Source of the DNA: Nitrosomonas sp.
Lineage (GTDB): Bacteria; Pseudomonadota; Gammaproteobacteria; Burkholderiales; Nitrosomonadaceae
Direction: 5' to 3'
Length of the DNA stretch: 32,931 nt
NCBI RefSeq assembly: GCF_019752095.1
Contig: NZ_JAIEMO010000041.1
Span: 1-32,931 of the forward strand
The notes beneath the pieces were generated by a model that worked only from the letters and a program-made list of their open reading frames with translations, had not been told where the DNA came from and did no database searches. A program made the translations under genes and the position numbers. This document shows, piece after piece, positions 1 through 8,080 of this stretch (position 1 is its first letter; every line of letters starts with the position of its first letter).

Positions 1-1
1 C

Positions 2-85
2 CGACAGTGTGAGCAAGAAAGACTTGGCTATCTATCACCAGCAGAATTTACCCAGCGATACTATGCAAATCTAGCTGTTGCTTAA
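2..85 (+). mobile_element. 3' end of IS3-family transposase (partial)
   Basis: An open frame enters from the window edge and stops with TAA at 83-85. Its last 27 residues include LGYLSPAEFTQRYYANLA, which matches the usual C-terminus of IS3-family OrfB transposases (DDE integrases, typically a YLSPxEFE-type motif before the stop). Only this tail is visible, so whether the element is intact cannot be judged. The right terminal repeat should lie just downstream, around 86-120, but I could not fix its end. Family assignment rests on the short tail alone. Confidence 0.6.
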
Positions 86-412
86 CTACATGGACTCCAT
101 TATTCACAGCACATATCACTTGCTGCAAACGTAATCTATAAACCACCGTTCGTTCTAAATTCGTTACGGAACTTAATTAGAATTCTCTTAAATTTGCTTA
201 TACAATAATAATCTCGATTATAAATTAATCATTCCAGTAAAGATTCTCAAATACCTCAATCACACCAACAGGAATGCCGCCGGTTGTGTGTTTTGTCAAT
301 CGGCGCAACTAGTAATTCTGGAAAATCGAATCTTCAAAGATTGAGAAAAAATTGTGATAAATATGATTATTACTTGTTCATATAAATTGATCAGAGCAAT
401 CTTACAAAACCA

Positions 413-463
413 TTGACATGGGATTATTTCCCACGTATAGTTCATTTATGTGTGGGAAATAAT
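413..463 (+). promoter_or_regulatory. Strong sigma70 promoter with 12-bp inverted-repeat operator
   Basis: A consensus -35 box TTGACA (413-418) is separated by exactly 17 bp from a near-consensus -10 TATAGT (436-441). The spacer contains ATTATTTCCCAC (423-434), and its perfect reverse complement GTGGGAAATAAT lies at 452-463, around and just after the expected start site near 448. The two arms are 17 nt apart. This could be a two-site operator for a repressor or the stem of a 5' hairpin. The nearest annotated gene starts 340 bp downstream, so the transcript is either a long leader or a small RNA. Confidence 0.6.
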
Positions 464-653
464 TACACAAAAATCTATCTGGAACAGCTGGGATTTATAT
501 CCGACATACTGAGCATGAAAACAGTCCTAAGGCATTTTTATCCCTCTCGATGCTTTTGGGCTGTTGATAGGTAATAAAAATTCAAGAAAAAATAAGTTGA
601 AGATTAATTTATTTGTTCATTACTGAAACTTTTGTACTAACAAGTGGAATTAA

Positions 654-678
654 CATGCCGAGTGTGGAATGCTTTTTT
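654..678 (+). terminator. Weak terminator-like hairpin with T6 tract
   Basis: CATGCC (654-659) can pair with GGAATG (666-671), with one G-A mismatch, across a 6-nt loop. It is followed by C and six T (673-678). The stem is short, so this is only a candidate. Together with the promoter at 413-441 it would bound a transcript of roughly 230 nt. Confidence 0.25.
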
Positions 679-744
679 CTCTTTTATAGGTTTTTTTATT
701 AGGATGACAGGCATCTCACGTTCACATTCGTTTACACAGGTGGT

Positions 745-774
745 TTGTCGTCATTGCAAATAAAAAATTGTAAT
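745..774 (+). promoter_or_regulatory. Candidate promoter of the response regulator gene
   Basis: TTGTCG (745-750) and TGTAAT (769-774) are spaced 18 bp apart. The expected transcription start is near 781, about 23 nt before the ATG at 804, and an AAGG-type ribosome binding site lies between. Both boxes have mismatches, so this is a plausible but unproven assignment. Confidence 0.4.
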
Positions 775-803
775 GTCGTGGGACTCTTAAAAGGCAAAGA
801 TCA

Positions 804-1976
804 ATGAATAAAAAAACAGAATCAGCATTGAAGAGAATTTCTCATAATAGAATAGAGGTTCCACGGGTATTAGTCTTGGTTCGTAATTATATTTCAGGTG
901 GGAACTTGGAAAATATAATTAAAGGATGGGAATACGATATTATTGGTATATACAATTCAAATAAAACAGCTTCATTCAGAATAAAAATCGATAAACCAGA
1001 TCTTATTCTGACAGACATGGAGCTTGATAACGGTGACGATCTCTGTTTAATACACCAGTTGAACCTTCCGATCGAAAATTCCAAACTTTGTATTTATTTT
1101 ACACGCTATAGCACTGAATCAATCATTCAGCGCACTATGTCATTGGTTGCGATCTTGTGCAACCGAGCCCAAGAATGTGATAGTGAAAAAAACTATCCTA
1201 AGGCTGATTCTGACTTCAATCGATATGATGATGTTGATAAGTCGGTAAGGCTGGCAAAACAATTTTCTCTAAACCCAATCCGGGTATTTTTAGTTGACGA
1301 TCAGCAAATAGTGCTCTGGGGATTGGAGAAATTGATCAATGACCAGAAACCGCAAATGGAAGTTGTTGGGACAGCGGCAAATATTTTTCTTGCTAAACGA
1401 CTGGTCATGGAAAAACGACCGGATATTTTGATACTCAATATTTATTTGGGTGATATTAATTGCGTAAACTATATCTCTGAATTTGCCAATAACGGTGATA
1501 CAAAAGTCGTAATTTTTTGCAGAACACGCGATCAAAAAGTCATTGACCAAGCAGTGATTGCAGGCGCGAGAGGCGTTGTGTGCCAGAAAGAATCTATCCA
1601 GACGATACTTAAAGTGATTGATAAGGTTCATAACGGAGAAGTGTGGTTTGATCGAGAGACAGCCAGTCGTGCTTTTCTACAAAACTTCCGCATGAGAAGG
1701 GTAGCTTCCCCTTCTATCGACACTAGAAAGGTTGGTGGGCTTACACGTAAGGAAAGCGAAATTGTTAATGTGTTCTCACAGGCTAGTGGTAGCGAACAGA
1801 ACAAACAGATTGCAGCGCACTTACAGATGAGTGAATATACATTACGGAATCACTTGTCCGCAATTTTCAAGAAATTAGGCATAAATAATCGATTTAGCCT
1901 TTTCATGTATGCCAGACGTCATTTTCAACAATCGAGATCTTCTATAAAAAAACCATTCACTGATCAAGTATTTTAA
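804..1976 (+). CDS. LuxR/NarL-type response regulator with two degenerate receiver domains
   Basis: A 390-residue protein with three parts. Residues about 20-110 resemble a receiver domain: D71 in LILTDMEL sits where the phosphoacceptor belongs, but the acidic pair after strand 1 is missing (LVLVRNYIS). Residues about 158-280 form a second receiver with the acidic pair D165-D166 and the conserved lysine K262, but the phosphoacceptor position is N212 (ILILNIYLGD). Residues about 312-372 are a LuxR-type helix-turn-helix (GLTRKESEI ... NKQIAAHLQMSEYTLRNHL). It is therefore a DNA-binding regulator whose domains probably do not signal by ordinary Asp phosphorylation. No histidine kinase gene is adjacent. 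It is followed by a strong terminator, so it is transcribed alone. A role in controlling the downstream glycosyltransferase and secretion genes is inference only. Confidence 0.85.
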   Translation: MNKKTESALKRISHNRIEVPRVLVLVRNYISGGNLENIIKGWEYDIIGIYNSNKTASFRIKIDKPDLILTDMELDNGDDLCLIHQLNLPIENSKLCIYFTRYSTESIIQRTMSLVAILCNRAQECDSEKNYPKADSDFNRYDDVDKSVRLAKQFSLNPIRVFLVDDQQIVLWGLEKLINDQKPQMEVVGTAANIFLAKRLVMEKRPDILILNIYLGDINCVNYISEFANNGDTKVVIFCRTRDQKVIDQAVIAGARGVVCQKESIQTILKVIDKVHNGEVWFDRETASRAFLQNFRMRRVASPSIDTRKVGGLTRKESEIVNVFSQASGSEQNKQIAAHLQMSEYTLRNHLSAIFKKLGINNRFSLFMYARRHFQQSRSSIKKPFTDQVF

Positions 1977-2024
1977 CCGCATAGTGAAAGGTTATGGAGC
2001 TGCAGAAAAATAGTCATCATGTCT

Positions 2025-2054
2025 AAAACTCGGCCGCAAGCGACCGAGTTTTTT
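2025..2054 (+). terminator. Rho-independent terminator after the response regulator
   Basis: AAAACTCGG (2025-2033) pairs perfectly with CCGAGTTTT (2044-2052). After one mismatch the stem can continue with CG/CG at 2035-2036 and 2041-2042. The downstream arm runs into six T (2049-2054). It lies about 50 nt after the stop of the regulator gene. Confidence 0.85.
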
Positions 2055-2343
2055 ATATGTCGGTGCATTTTCAGATCAAATATTAAGTTGTAATTAGTTT
2101 TATTTGTGTAGGATGATTTCAGCAGCTTTGCTTAAATGCTACTGTCAACGTGCAACAAGCGTTTCTTCGGGGCGCTTTCAGCAACACACCACTAAATTCT
2201 TCTAGTCGATTCATGAAATAAAACGATACTGTCTGGCATTATGGCGTTCTGCTTGATTCATGGTGTTCTTTTTGAGATCAAGTTACAATTATTTCCTAAT
2301 CGTCACATCTCAGAAATGATTTGCCTTTATTGGGACAGGAGTA
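2055..2343. other. Intergenic region without recognisable gene
   Basis: Roughly 290 bp between the terminator and the broken ynfA gene. No ORF here has both a ribosome binding site and recognisable coding content. A small AAGCG/CGCTT inverted repeat near 2158-2184 is too weak to call. The promoter of the former ynfA gene should lie at its right end, but I see no convincing -35/-10 pair. Confidence 0.4.
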
Positions 2344-2686
2344 ATGGAAATCATCAGAACGTTGAGTTTATTTGTAGTTACCGCTTTGGCCGGAGATAAT
2401 TGGTTGTTATCTGCCATATCTCTGCTTGAAAGAAGGAAGGTCTCTTTGGCTGCTTTTCCCCGCAGCTATCAGCTTAGCATTTTTGTTTGGTTACTGACAC
2501 TTCATCCTCAAGCTGCAGGACGTGTCTATGCGGCGTATGGCGGTATATATATTTGTGTGGCATTAGATGTGGTTGTGGGCGATAGATGCAATTCGTCCGG
2601 CTATCGCTGATTGGATTGGTGTAGGCATCTGTTTGGTTGGTGTAATTGTCATCATGTTTGGGAGGCAGTTTATTAAGCCTATCTAG
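2344..2686 (+). pseudogene. ynfA: Frameshifted YnfA/UPF0060 family membrane protein
   Basis: Joining three reading frames rebuilds an almost complete UPF0060 (YnfA) small integral membrane protein of about 113 residues. It starts [16 protein letters not shown] after a good AGGAG site, then continues [19 protein letters not shown] in frame +1 from about 2393. It returns to the first frame around 2479-2484 ([20 protein letters not shown]) and shifts again near 2566 to [18 protein letters not shown], ending IKPI-stop at 2684-2686. This implies a 1-nt insertion near 2392, a 1-nt loss in a T run near 2480-2484 and a 1-nt insertion near 2566. The longest uninterrupted frame (2344-2610) covers only a scrambled 88-residue product. 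Family function is poorly defined (four-TM putative transporter-like protein). Three indels point to a decayed gene, or less likely to sequence error. Confidence 0.85.
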
Positions 2687-2791
2687 TCGATATCAACCTT
2701 ATGATATAACACGCTGCCTCAGTGTTTGGCATTGCCCATATACAAAAAATATTACCAAGAAAAATGTGCGTTAAAGAGCCTGGGAGTGATC

Positions 2792-3001
2792 ATGGGTATT
2801 TTGATCCAAGCATTCAGAGGCCAGTTTATTCATTTTGTTTATGAAGTAAGAAGAATAAGATGCTGCTATATGTTAGCTGAAGGCGGTAAAATGATGGTGT
2901 TCGTACTTCATATATTGATAAATGTCTTTAAACCAACTACTCAGCTTCGAGCTTTTTTGCGATCTCTTTCATTACAGAGCGTGGAGCAAAACTGGAGTTA
3001 A
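2792..3001 (+). CDS. Small hypothetical protein of unknown function
   Basis: An unrecognised ORF of 69 codons from the ATG at 2792, which has a GGGAG ribosome binding site 5 nt upstream. An upstream TTG at 2726 would extend it to 91 residues. It ends 6 nt before the start of the glycosyltransferase, so the two could be translated from one message. The predicted product is basic, with one hydrophobic stretch (MMVFVLHILINVF). It resembles no family I know. It could be a small leader ORF, a decayed remnant, or chance. Confidence 0.3.
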   Translation: MGILIQAFRGQFIHFVYEVRRIRCCYMLAEGGKMMVFVLHILINVFKPTTQLRAFLRSLSLQSVEQNWS

Positions 3002-3007
3002 AGCCAA

Positions 3008-3913
3008 TTGAATTTCATTTGCAGCAAACCTGTAACAGTAGTCATCGTCAACTATAATAGTGGCTCGCTTCTGGTAAATTGTGTGCATGCAGTATTGCAT
3101 CAGGTCCAGCAAATCGTCGTAGTTGATAATGCATCTTCGGATACGAGCTTAATTGAATTGGAAAATAAGCTTTCATCAAAAAAACTACACATTGTCCGTC
3201 TCCATAACAATGTAGGGTTCGCCGCAGGTTGCAATACTGGTCTTAATTTATCCACTGAGCCGCTTATTCTTTTCCTAAATCCTGATTGTATTTTGCAGGA
3301 AAATTCATTGCAGCGTATGGTTCAGATAATAGAGTCAGATGCCCATATCGGCATGGTCGGTGGTTTTTTGGTTAATCCTGATGGTTCCGAGCAAGGTGGC
3401 GGACGGAGAGCTATACCTACCCCTTGGCGTGCTTTTGTACGTGCTTTTGGGTTGTATCACTTGGAGAAATTCTGGCCACGCTTATTTTTTGATTTTCACC
3501 TGAATAACAAACCATTACCCCAAGTACCCATAGAAGTCGAAGCAATTTCAGGCGCATTGATGCTAGTAAAGCGTGAAGCTATTGATAAAGTGGGTCTGTG
3601 GGATGAAAATTATTTTTTACACTGCGAGGATTTAGATCTTTGCGTGCGATTCAGGCAAAAGAAATGGAGGATTATTTTCATACCCGACGCTCCGGTTGTC
3701 CATTTTCAAGGAGCCTGCAGCCGTTCCAGACCGTTTTTTGTTTCATGGCACAAACATAAAGGTATGCTACGGTTCTATCAAAAATTTTTTCAGCGACAGT
3801 ACCCAAAGGCGCTAATGGGGCTGGTTTCTCTGGCGGTATGGTCTCGCTTTGGGATTGCTGTGATGTTCCTTTCCGCGCAATACTGTTATAAACTGTTGAA
3901 AATAAGAATATGA
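3008..3913 (+). CDS. Family 2 glycosyltransferase (rhamnosyltransferase-like)
   Basis: A 301-residue GT2 (GT-A fold) enzyme. It is expected to transfer a sugar from a nucleotide-sugar donor to a growing surface glycan at the cytoplasmic face. The first strand is VTVVIVNYNS (residues 9-18), followed by VVVDNASSDT (38-46), a nucleotide-binding NPD motif at 91-93 in place of the usual DxD, and an ED acceptor/base motif in HCEDLDLC (E207-D208). The C-terminus has a hydrophobic stretch (about 271-294) that may associate with the membrane. Overall it resembles WbbL-type rhamnosyltransferases, but the donor sugar cannot be read from sequence. The start is TTG, with GGAG 10 nt upstream; no in-frame ATG lies before the first strand. 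Its stop overlaps the next gene's start (ATGA), indicating translational coupling. Confidence 0.88.
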   Translation: MNFICSKPVTVVIVNYNSGSLLVNCVHAVLHQVQQIVVVDNASSDTSLIELENKLSSKKLHIVRLHNNVGFAAGCNTGLNLSTEPLILFLNPDCILQENSLQRMVQIIESDAHIGMVGGFLVNPDGSEQGGGRRAIPTPWRAFVRAFGLYHLEKFWPRLFFDFHLNNKPLPQVPIEVEAISGALMLVKREAIDKVGLWDENYFLHCEDLDLCVRFRQKKWRIIFIPDAPVVHFQGACSRSRPFFVSWHKHKGMLRFYQKFFQRQYPKALMGLVSLAVWSRFGIAVMFLSAQYCYKLLKIRI

Positions 3914-4794
3914 ATGAACAGCATGTCGGGTTACTGGGTGCAACCAGTCTGGTGGGTCAATGCCTACTAAACCAATTATTACAAAACAATTATCGCATTA
4001 CCGCCTTCTCACGTCGTTTGTTCACACAAAGTCATCCACAAATTATTTGGCGTCAGCTTGATACGACTGTTGATTTCAGTGATTCCATAGAAAATAGGAT
4101 TATTCCTTTTTGGCTATGTGTCGCTCCCATCTGGATATTACCGGAACATTTTGATCTCTTATTGGCCTATGGCGCTCGTCGGATTGTTGTATTATCTTCC
4201 ACCAGCCGTTTCACGAAAAATGCATCCACAGACACCAAGGAGCGAGAAATTGCAATGCAGCTGATCAAAAGCGAAGAGATGGTACAAGCATGGATGACTG
4301 CGCATAAAATAGAATGGATATTTTTGCGACCAACAATGATTTATGGGTATGGACGGGACAAAAATATTACTGAAATAATGAATTTTATTCATCGGTTTGG
4401 ATTCTTTCCCCTGTTAGGATCAGCTCAGGGTTTGCGACAGCCAATTCATGCTGAAGATGTTGCGATCGCGTGTTATAAGGCGCTTAGCACTTTAAGTTTA
4501 GCAAATCGTTCCTATAATTTAGCGGGAGGAGAAACTTTAACGTACCGGGCAATGGTTAATTGCGTTTTTGCAGCATTGCATCAACCGCAGCGCACATTGA
4601 CAATACCGCTATGGCTTTTTCAGATCGCCTCATGGGGAATCCGGTGGCTACCAAGTTATCGTTATTGGACGTCGGCAATGGCCGAAAGAATGAATCAGAA
4701 TTTAAATTTTGATTGTTCAGATTTGCAACGGGATCTGAACTTTCTTCCTAGAGCATTCGTATTGACTGCAAAAGATTTACCTAGTCAAAAATAA
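3910..4794 (+). CDS. NAD-dependent epimerase/dehydratase family protein (atypical SDR)
   Basis: A 294-residue extended short-chain dehydrogenase-type protein. The N-terminal Rossmann motif GxxGxxxxxG is present (G7, G10, G16: GLLGATSLVG). The central part contains ILRPTMIYGYG-like sequence (LRPTMIYGYGRD) and IHAEDVA, typical of NAD(P)-binding sugar-epimerase and complex I 39-kDa-like proteins. The classical YxxxK catalytic pair is not evident; the corresponding segment reads TKEREIAMQLIKSEE, so it belongs to the atypical group and may bind a nucleotide rather than epimerise a sugar. The start codon overlaps the glycosyltransferase stop by 4 nt, which suggests joint action in making or modifying a glycan. 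The substrate is unknown. Confidence 0.8.
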   Translation: MNEQHVGLLGATSLVGQCLLNQLLQNNYRITAFSRRLFTQSHPQIIWRQLDTTVDFSDSIENRIIPFWLCVAPIWILPEHFDLLLAYGARRIVVLSSTSRFTKNASTDTKEREIAMQLIKSEEMVQAWMTAHKIEWIFLRPTMIYGYGRDKNITEIMNFIHRFGFFPLLGSAQGLRQPIHAEDVAIACYKALSTLSLANRSYNLAGGETLTYRAMVNCVFAALHQPQRTLTIPLWLFQIASWGIRWLPSYRYWTSAMAERMNQNLNFDCSDLQRDLNFLPRAFVLTAKDLPSQK

Positions 4795-4868
4795 CCATCA
4801 ACAACTATAATTGATTCAATAAATTGCATATTTATATTCGAGTAACACTCAATCATGGCGTTTTATAG

Positions 4869-6653
4869 ATGAAATTTAAATTTCGAGCTCCGCAGAATGA
4901 AGTTGCGCAAGTACTAGTTAGCTTTAAGAAAGCTTTCAGAAACATTGGGGTATTCAGTGCGGTCATTAATATGCTCATGCTTATGCCAGCCATTTACATG
5001 TTGCAGCTTTATGACAGTGTTCTTACCAGTCGCAACGAAACAACTTTATTAATGTTAACGTTGATTATGCTAGGCGCTTATATTTTCATGGGCGCACTAG
5101 AATACATACGCAGCTTTGTATTAATCCGGGTCGGCGCACAGCTCGACATGAAATTGAATAAACGCGTCTATACTGCTGCCTTCGAAGAAAGCTTGAAGCA
5201 AGGTGATGGCAATGCTGGTCAAGCTTTGAAAGATCTGACAAATTTACGGCAATTTTTAACTGGCAATGCCTTATTCGCTTTTTTTGATGCACCGTGGTTT
5301 CCGATTTATTTACTCGTAATATTCATGTTCCATCCTGGTTTGGGCGTTTTTGCATTATGTGGTACGGTCATATTAATCACACTAGCTTACATCAATGAAA
5401 AAATATCACACAAGCCTTTAGCCGAGGCCAATTCGATGGCTATCGCTTCTACCAATGTAGCATCAAATAATCTGCGTAATGCTGAAGTAATTGAAGCCAT
5501 GGGTATGTTGCCTAATATACAATCTCGCTGGTATAAATTACACAGTCGCTTTCTTAATTTACAAGCTGAAGCCAGTGAAAAAGCAGGCGTGATGACTGCA
5601 TTATCTAAGTCTTTCACTGTGGCATTGCAGTCGCTCATGCTGGGATTAGGTGCGCTATTGGTTTTAGAGAATAGCATCACTCCCGGGATGATGATTGCTG
5701 GCTCGATACTATTAGGTAGAGCCATAGCGCCGGTTCAGTTATTGATCAGCGTGTGGAAGCAAATTGGGAGTACGCGTAGCGCTTATGAGCGCCTCACTCA
5801 GCTACTTGAACATAATCCGGCACGTGAAGCGGGGATGGCATTGCCAAAGCCAGCCGGTATCATTAATGTTGAAAGTGTTGCTGCAGCTCCACCTGGCGGA
5901 AAAGTGCCGGTTATTAAAGGTATCTCATTCTCTCTTAATGCTGGCGAGGTTCTCGGCGTTATTGGCCCCAGTGGGTCTGGAAAATCCACACTGGCTCGAT
6001 TATTAGTTGGCGTATGGCCGGCCGCTTCGGGGAAAGTAAGATTGGATGGCGCGGATGTATATCTTTGGAACAAAGATGAGCTGGGTCCGCACATCGGGTA
6101 TTTACCCCAAGATATTGAGCTATTTGCAGGCACGGTTTCAGAAAATATTGCGCGTTTTGGAGAAATTCATGCAGAGAAGGTTATTCTCGCAGCTAAACGA
6201 GCAGGTGTTCATGAAATGATTCTAAATATGCCTGAAGGCTACGATACGGTGCTTGGTGGCGGTGGCGCGGGACTCTCCGGCGGGCAAAAGCAACGCATTG
6301 GTTTAGCGCGTGCAATGTACGATGATCCTTCATTAATCGTTCTGGATGAGCCCAATTCAAATCTTGATGATGTGGGTGAGCAAGCGCTTCTGGCTGCCAT
6401 CATCGATTTGCGTAAACGTGGGAAAACTATCGTCTTGATTACACACCGAACCAGTATTCTAGGCGCGACCAGCAAACTATTACTATTACAGGATGGCATG
6501 GTAAAAATGTTTGGCCCTACCAAAGAAGTAATCGAGGCTTTGACAAAACAACAGCAAACTCAACAGGCATTGCTGGCACAAAAGAAAGCTGAAAATCAGA
6601 CCACTACTCAAGCACCACAAGCTACTGATGTAACTGACGCGGAAACTAGCTAA
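4869..6653 (+). CDS. Type I secretion system permease/ATPase (PrtD family)
   Basis: A 594-residue ABC half-exporter. It is the inner-membrane motor that drives a C-terminally signalled protein through a type I channel. The N-terminal membrane domain (about 25-300) starts with FRNIGVFSAVINMLMLMPAI, characteristic of PrtD/AprD/HasD exporters. The nucleotide-binding domain has Walker A GPSGSGKST (366-374), signature LSGGQ (469-473), Walker B VLDEP with D493-E494, and the H-loop histidine H526. There is no N-terminal C39 peptidase, so it should not process double-glycine leaders; RTX-like or similar C-terminal signals are expected in its cargo. A Gln/Thr-rich tail follows residue 565. The next two genes complete the apparatus. 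No substrate gene lies beside it in the window. Confidence 0.95.
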   Translation: MKFKFRAPQNEVAQVLVSFKKAFRNIGVFSAVINMLMLMPAIYMLQLYDSVLTSRNETTLLMLTLIMLGAYIFMGALEYIRSFVLIRVGAQLDMKLNKRVYTAAFEESLKQGDGNAGQALKDLTNLRQFLTGNALFAFFDAPWFPIYLLVIFMFHPGLGVFALCGTVILITLAYINEKISHKPLAEANSMAIASTNVASNNLRNAEVIEAMGMLPNIQSRWYKLHSRFLNLQAEASEKAGVMTALSKSFTVALQSLMLGLGALLVLENSITPGMMIAGSILLGRAIAPVQLLISVWKQIGSTRSAYERLTQLLEHNPAREAGMALPKPAGIINVESVAAAPPGGKVPVIKGISFSLNAGEVLGVIGPSGSGKSTLARLLVGVWPAASGKVRLDGADVYLWNKDELGPHIGYLPQDIELFAGTVSENIARFGEIHAEKVILAAKRAGVHEMILNMPEGYDTVLGGGGAGLSGGQKQRIGLARAMYDDPSLIVLDEPNSNLDDVGEQALLAAIIDLRKRGKTIVLITHRTSILGATSKLLLLQDGMVKMFGPTKEVIEALTKQQQTQQALLAQKKAENQTTTQAPQATDVTDAETS

Positions 6654-6722
6654 ACTGAAAGATGTCGTTCCGTTCTATCATATATTGAGAATAAATACTT
6701 CGATCAACGAATAGGAATAAAA

Positions 6723-8075
6723 ATGAAGCTTGTTGCTGAAGAAAAAGAATCAATTATTGAGAGTATTCCAGTAGTTGATCTATCCACGCAGGTTAAGACT
6801 GATGAAACGACTTATACCAGGCTCGGTTGGTGGATTGTCTTGGCTGGGTTTTGTGGATTTGTTCTATGGTCATCGATCGCCCCTTTAGATAAAGGAGTCC
6901 CTGTCATGGGAACCGTCACCGTGGCGAGTCATCTTCAGGCAGTGCAGCATCAGACTGGCGGTATTATTGATAAAATCTTGATTAGAGAAGGTGATCACGT
7001 AAAACTAGGGCAGATCCTGGTACGCATGAATGATGTGCAGATCAAAGCTCAAGCAGAAATAACCCGTAGTCAACTCTATGCAGCGCGTGCAATCGAAGCA
7101 AGGTTATTGGCAGAACGCGATGGGGCTAATGAAATCACCTTTCCGAATGAATTTGCTTCACAAAATGATTCGCGTATTGCTAATAATAATAGTATTCAAA
7201 ATCAACTATTCTCATCGCGTAGACTTGCTTTGCAACATGAGATTGCTGCAATTGATGAAAATACTGCGGGTCTGAAATTACAGTTGCGGGGGTTGGAGTC
7301 ATCAAGAGTCAGTAAAAACCAGCAACTTAAGTTCCTTGAAGAACAACTTTTCAGTTTACGCGATCTGGCCATGGATGGTTTTGTTCCCCGCAATCGTGTT
7401 CTGGAACTTGAGCGGAGTTATACGCAACTCACAGGAGAAATTTCTTCCGACATTGGGGATATTGGGCGTACGCAACGTCAGATTACGGAGCTTGAACAAC
7501 GCCGCATTCACCGGTTGCAGGAATATCAGAAAGAGGTTAGACAAACATTGTCTGATGTGCAGCGGGAAGCTGAAGCATTAAGAAGCCGCCTGATTGGACA
7601 GGATTTTGAATTGGCGACATTAGAAGTTAAGGCGCCCGTTGATGGTATTGTTGTCGGCATGAATGTATTTACAGAAGGTGGTGTAATCGCCCCAGGATCT
7701 AAGTTGATGGATATTGTTCCAAGCGATGATATGCTGATTATTACGGGCCAGGTGCCTGTACATCTAATTGATAAAATTCATGTTGATCTTCCAGTAGATT
7801 TAATTTTTTCTGCGCTGAATCAAAAGAAAACGCCCAATATTCCTGGTACTGTTACCCAAGTGTCGGCAGATCGACTTGTTGATGCAAACAGCGGATTTCC
7901 ATTTTATAGTATTAAAGCTAAAGTAACACCAGAAGGTATGAAGCAATTGGCCGATGAACAAATACGGGCAGGTATGCCGGTTGAAATATTTATTAAAACA
8001 GGTGAACGTTCACTTATGAATTATCTATTTAAACCAATTCTTGATCGCGTCCATTCCTCCCTAAGCGAAGAGTAG
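6723..8075 (+). CDS. HlyD-family type I secretion membrane fusion protein (PrtE-like)
   Basis: A 450-residue periplasmic adaptor joining the ABC exporter to the TolC-type channel. It has a short cytoplasmic N-terminus, one transmembrane helix at about 35-53 (WWIVLAGFCGFVLWS), then a lipoyl-like hairpin segment (LQAVQHQTGGIIDKI). A long alpha-helical coiled-coil region (about 115-290, rich in E, Q, R) is followed by the returning lipoyl half (VKAPVDGIVVGM) and the beta-barrel domain with the family's AGMPVEIFIKTGERS near the end. Length and order fit the PrtE/AprE class. It starts 69 nt after the exporter gene and has an AGGA ribosome binding site. It is separated from the tolC-like gene by 5 nt, so all three are probably one operon. 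Confidence 0.95.
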   Translation: MKLVAEEKESIIESIPVVDLSTQVKTDETTYTRLGWWIVLAGFCGFVLWSSIAPLDKGVPVMGTVTVASHLQAVQHQTGGIIDKILIREGDHVKLGQILVRMNDVQIKAQAEITRSQLYAARAIEARLLAERDGANEITFPNEFASQNDSRIANNNSIQNQLFSSRRLALQHEIAAIDENTAGLKLQLRGLESSRVSKNQQLKFLEEQLFSLRDLAMDGFVPRNRVLELERSYTQLTGEISSDIGDIGRTQRQITELEQRRIHRLQEYQKEVRQTLSDVQREAEALRSRLIGQDFELATLEVKAPVDGIVVGMNVFTEGGVIAPGSKLMDIVPSDDMLIITGQVPVHLIDKIHVDLPVDLIFSALNQKKTPNIPGTVTQVSADRLVDANSGFPFYSIKAKVTPEGMKQLADEQIRAGMPVEIFIKTGERSLMNYLFKPILDRVHSSLSEE

Positions 8076-8080
8076 TTGCA

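Larger units (their letters stand above)
86..803. other. AT-rich intergenic region between IS tail and response regulator
   Basis: About 720 bp without a convincing gene. It holds a strong promoter with an overlapping inverted repeat (413-463), a weak hairpin with a T6 run (654-678), and a candidate promoter for the downstream regulator (745-774). Several minor inverted repeats, such as GGAT/ATCC in the 490s, are of a size expected by chance. Two 19-codon ORFs (starting near 515 and 704) have no supporting features. It is probably the flank of an insertion sequence plus regulatory DNA. Confidence 0.5.

Noticed and set aside
704..763. 19-codon ORF with AGG just before its ATG, upstream of the response regulator
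   Set aside because: Too short, overlaps the candidate promoter of the regulator, and has no recognisable feature; kept only as a remote leader-peptide possibility.
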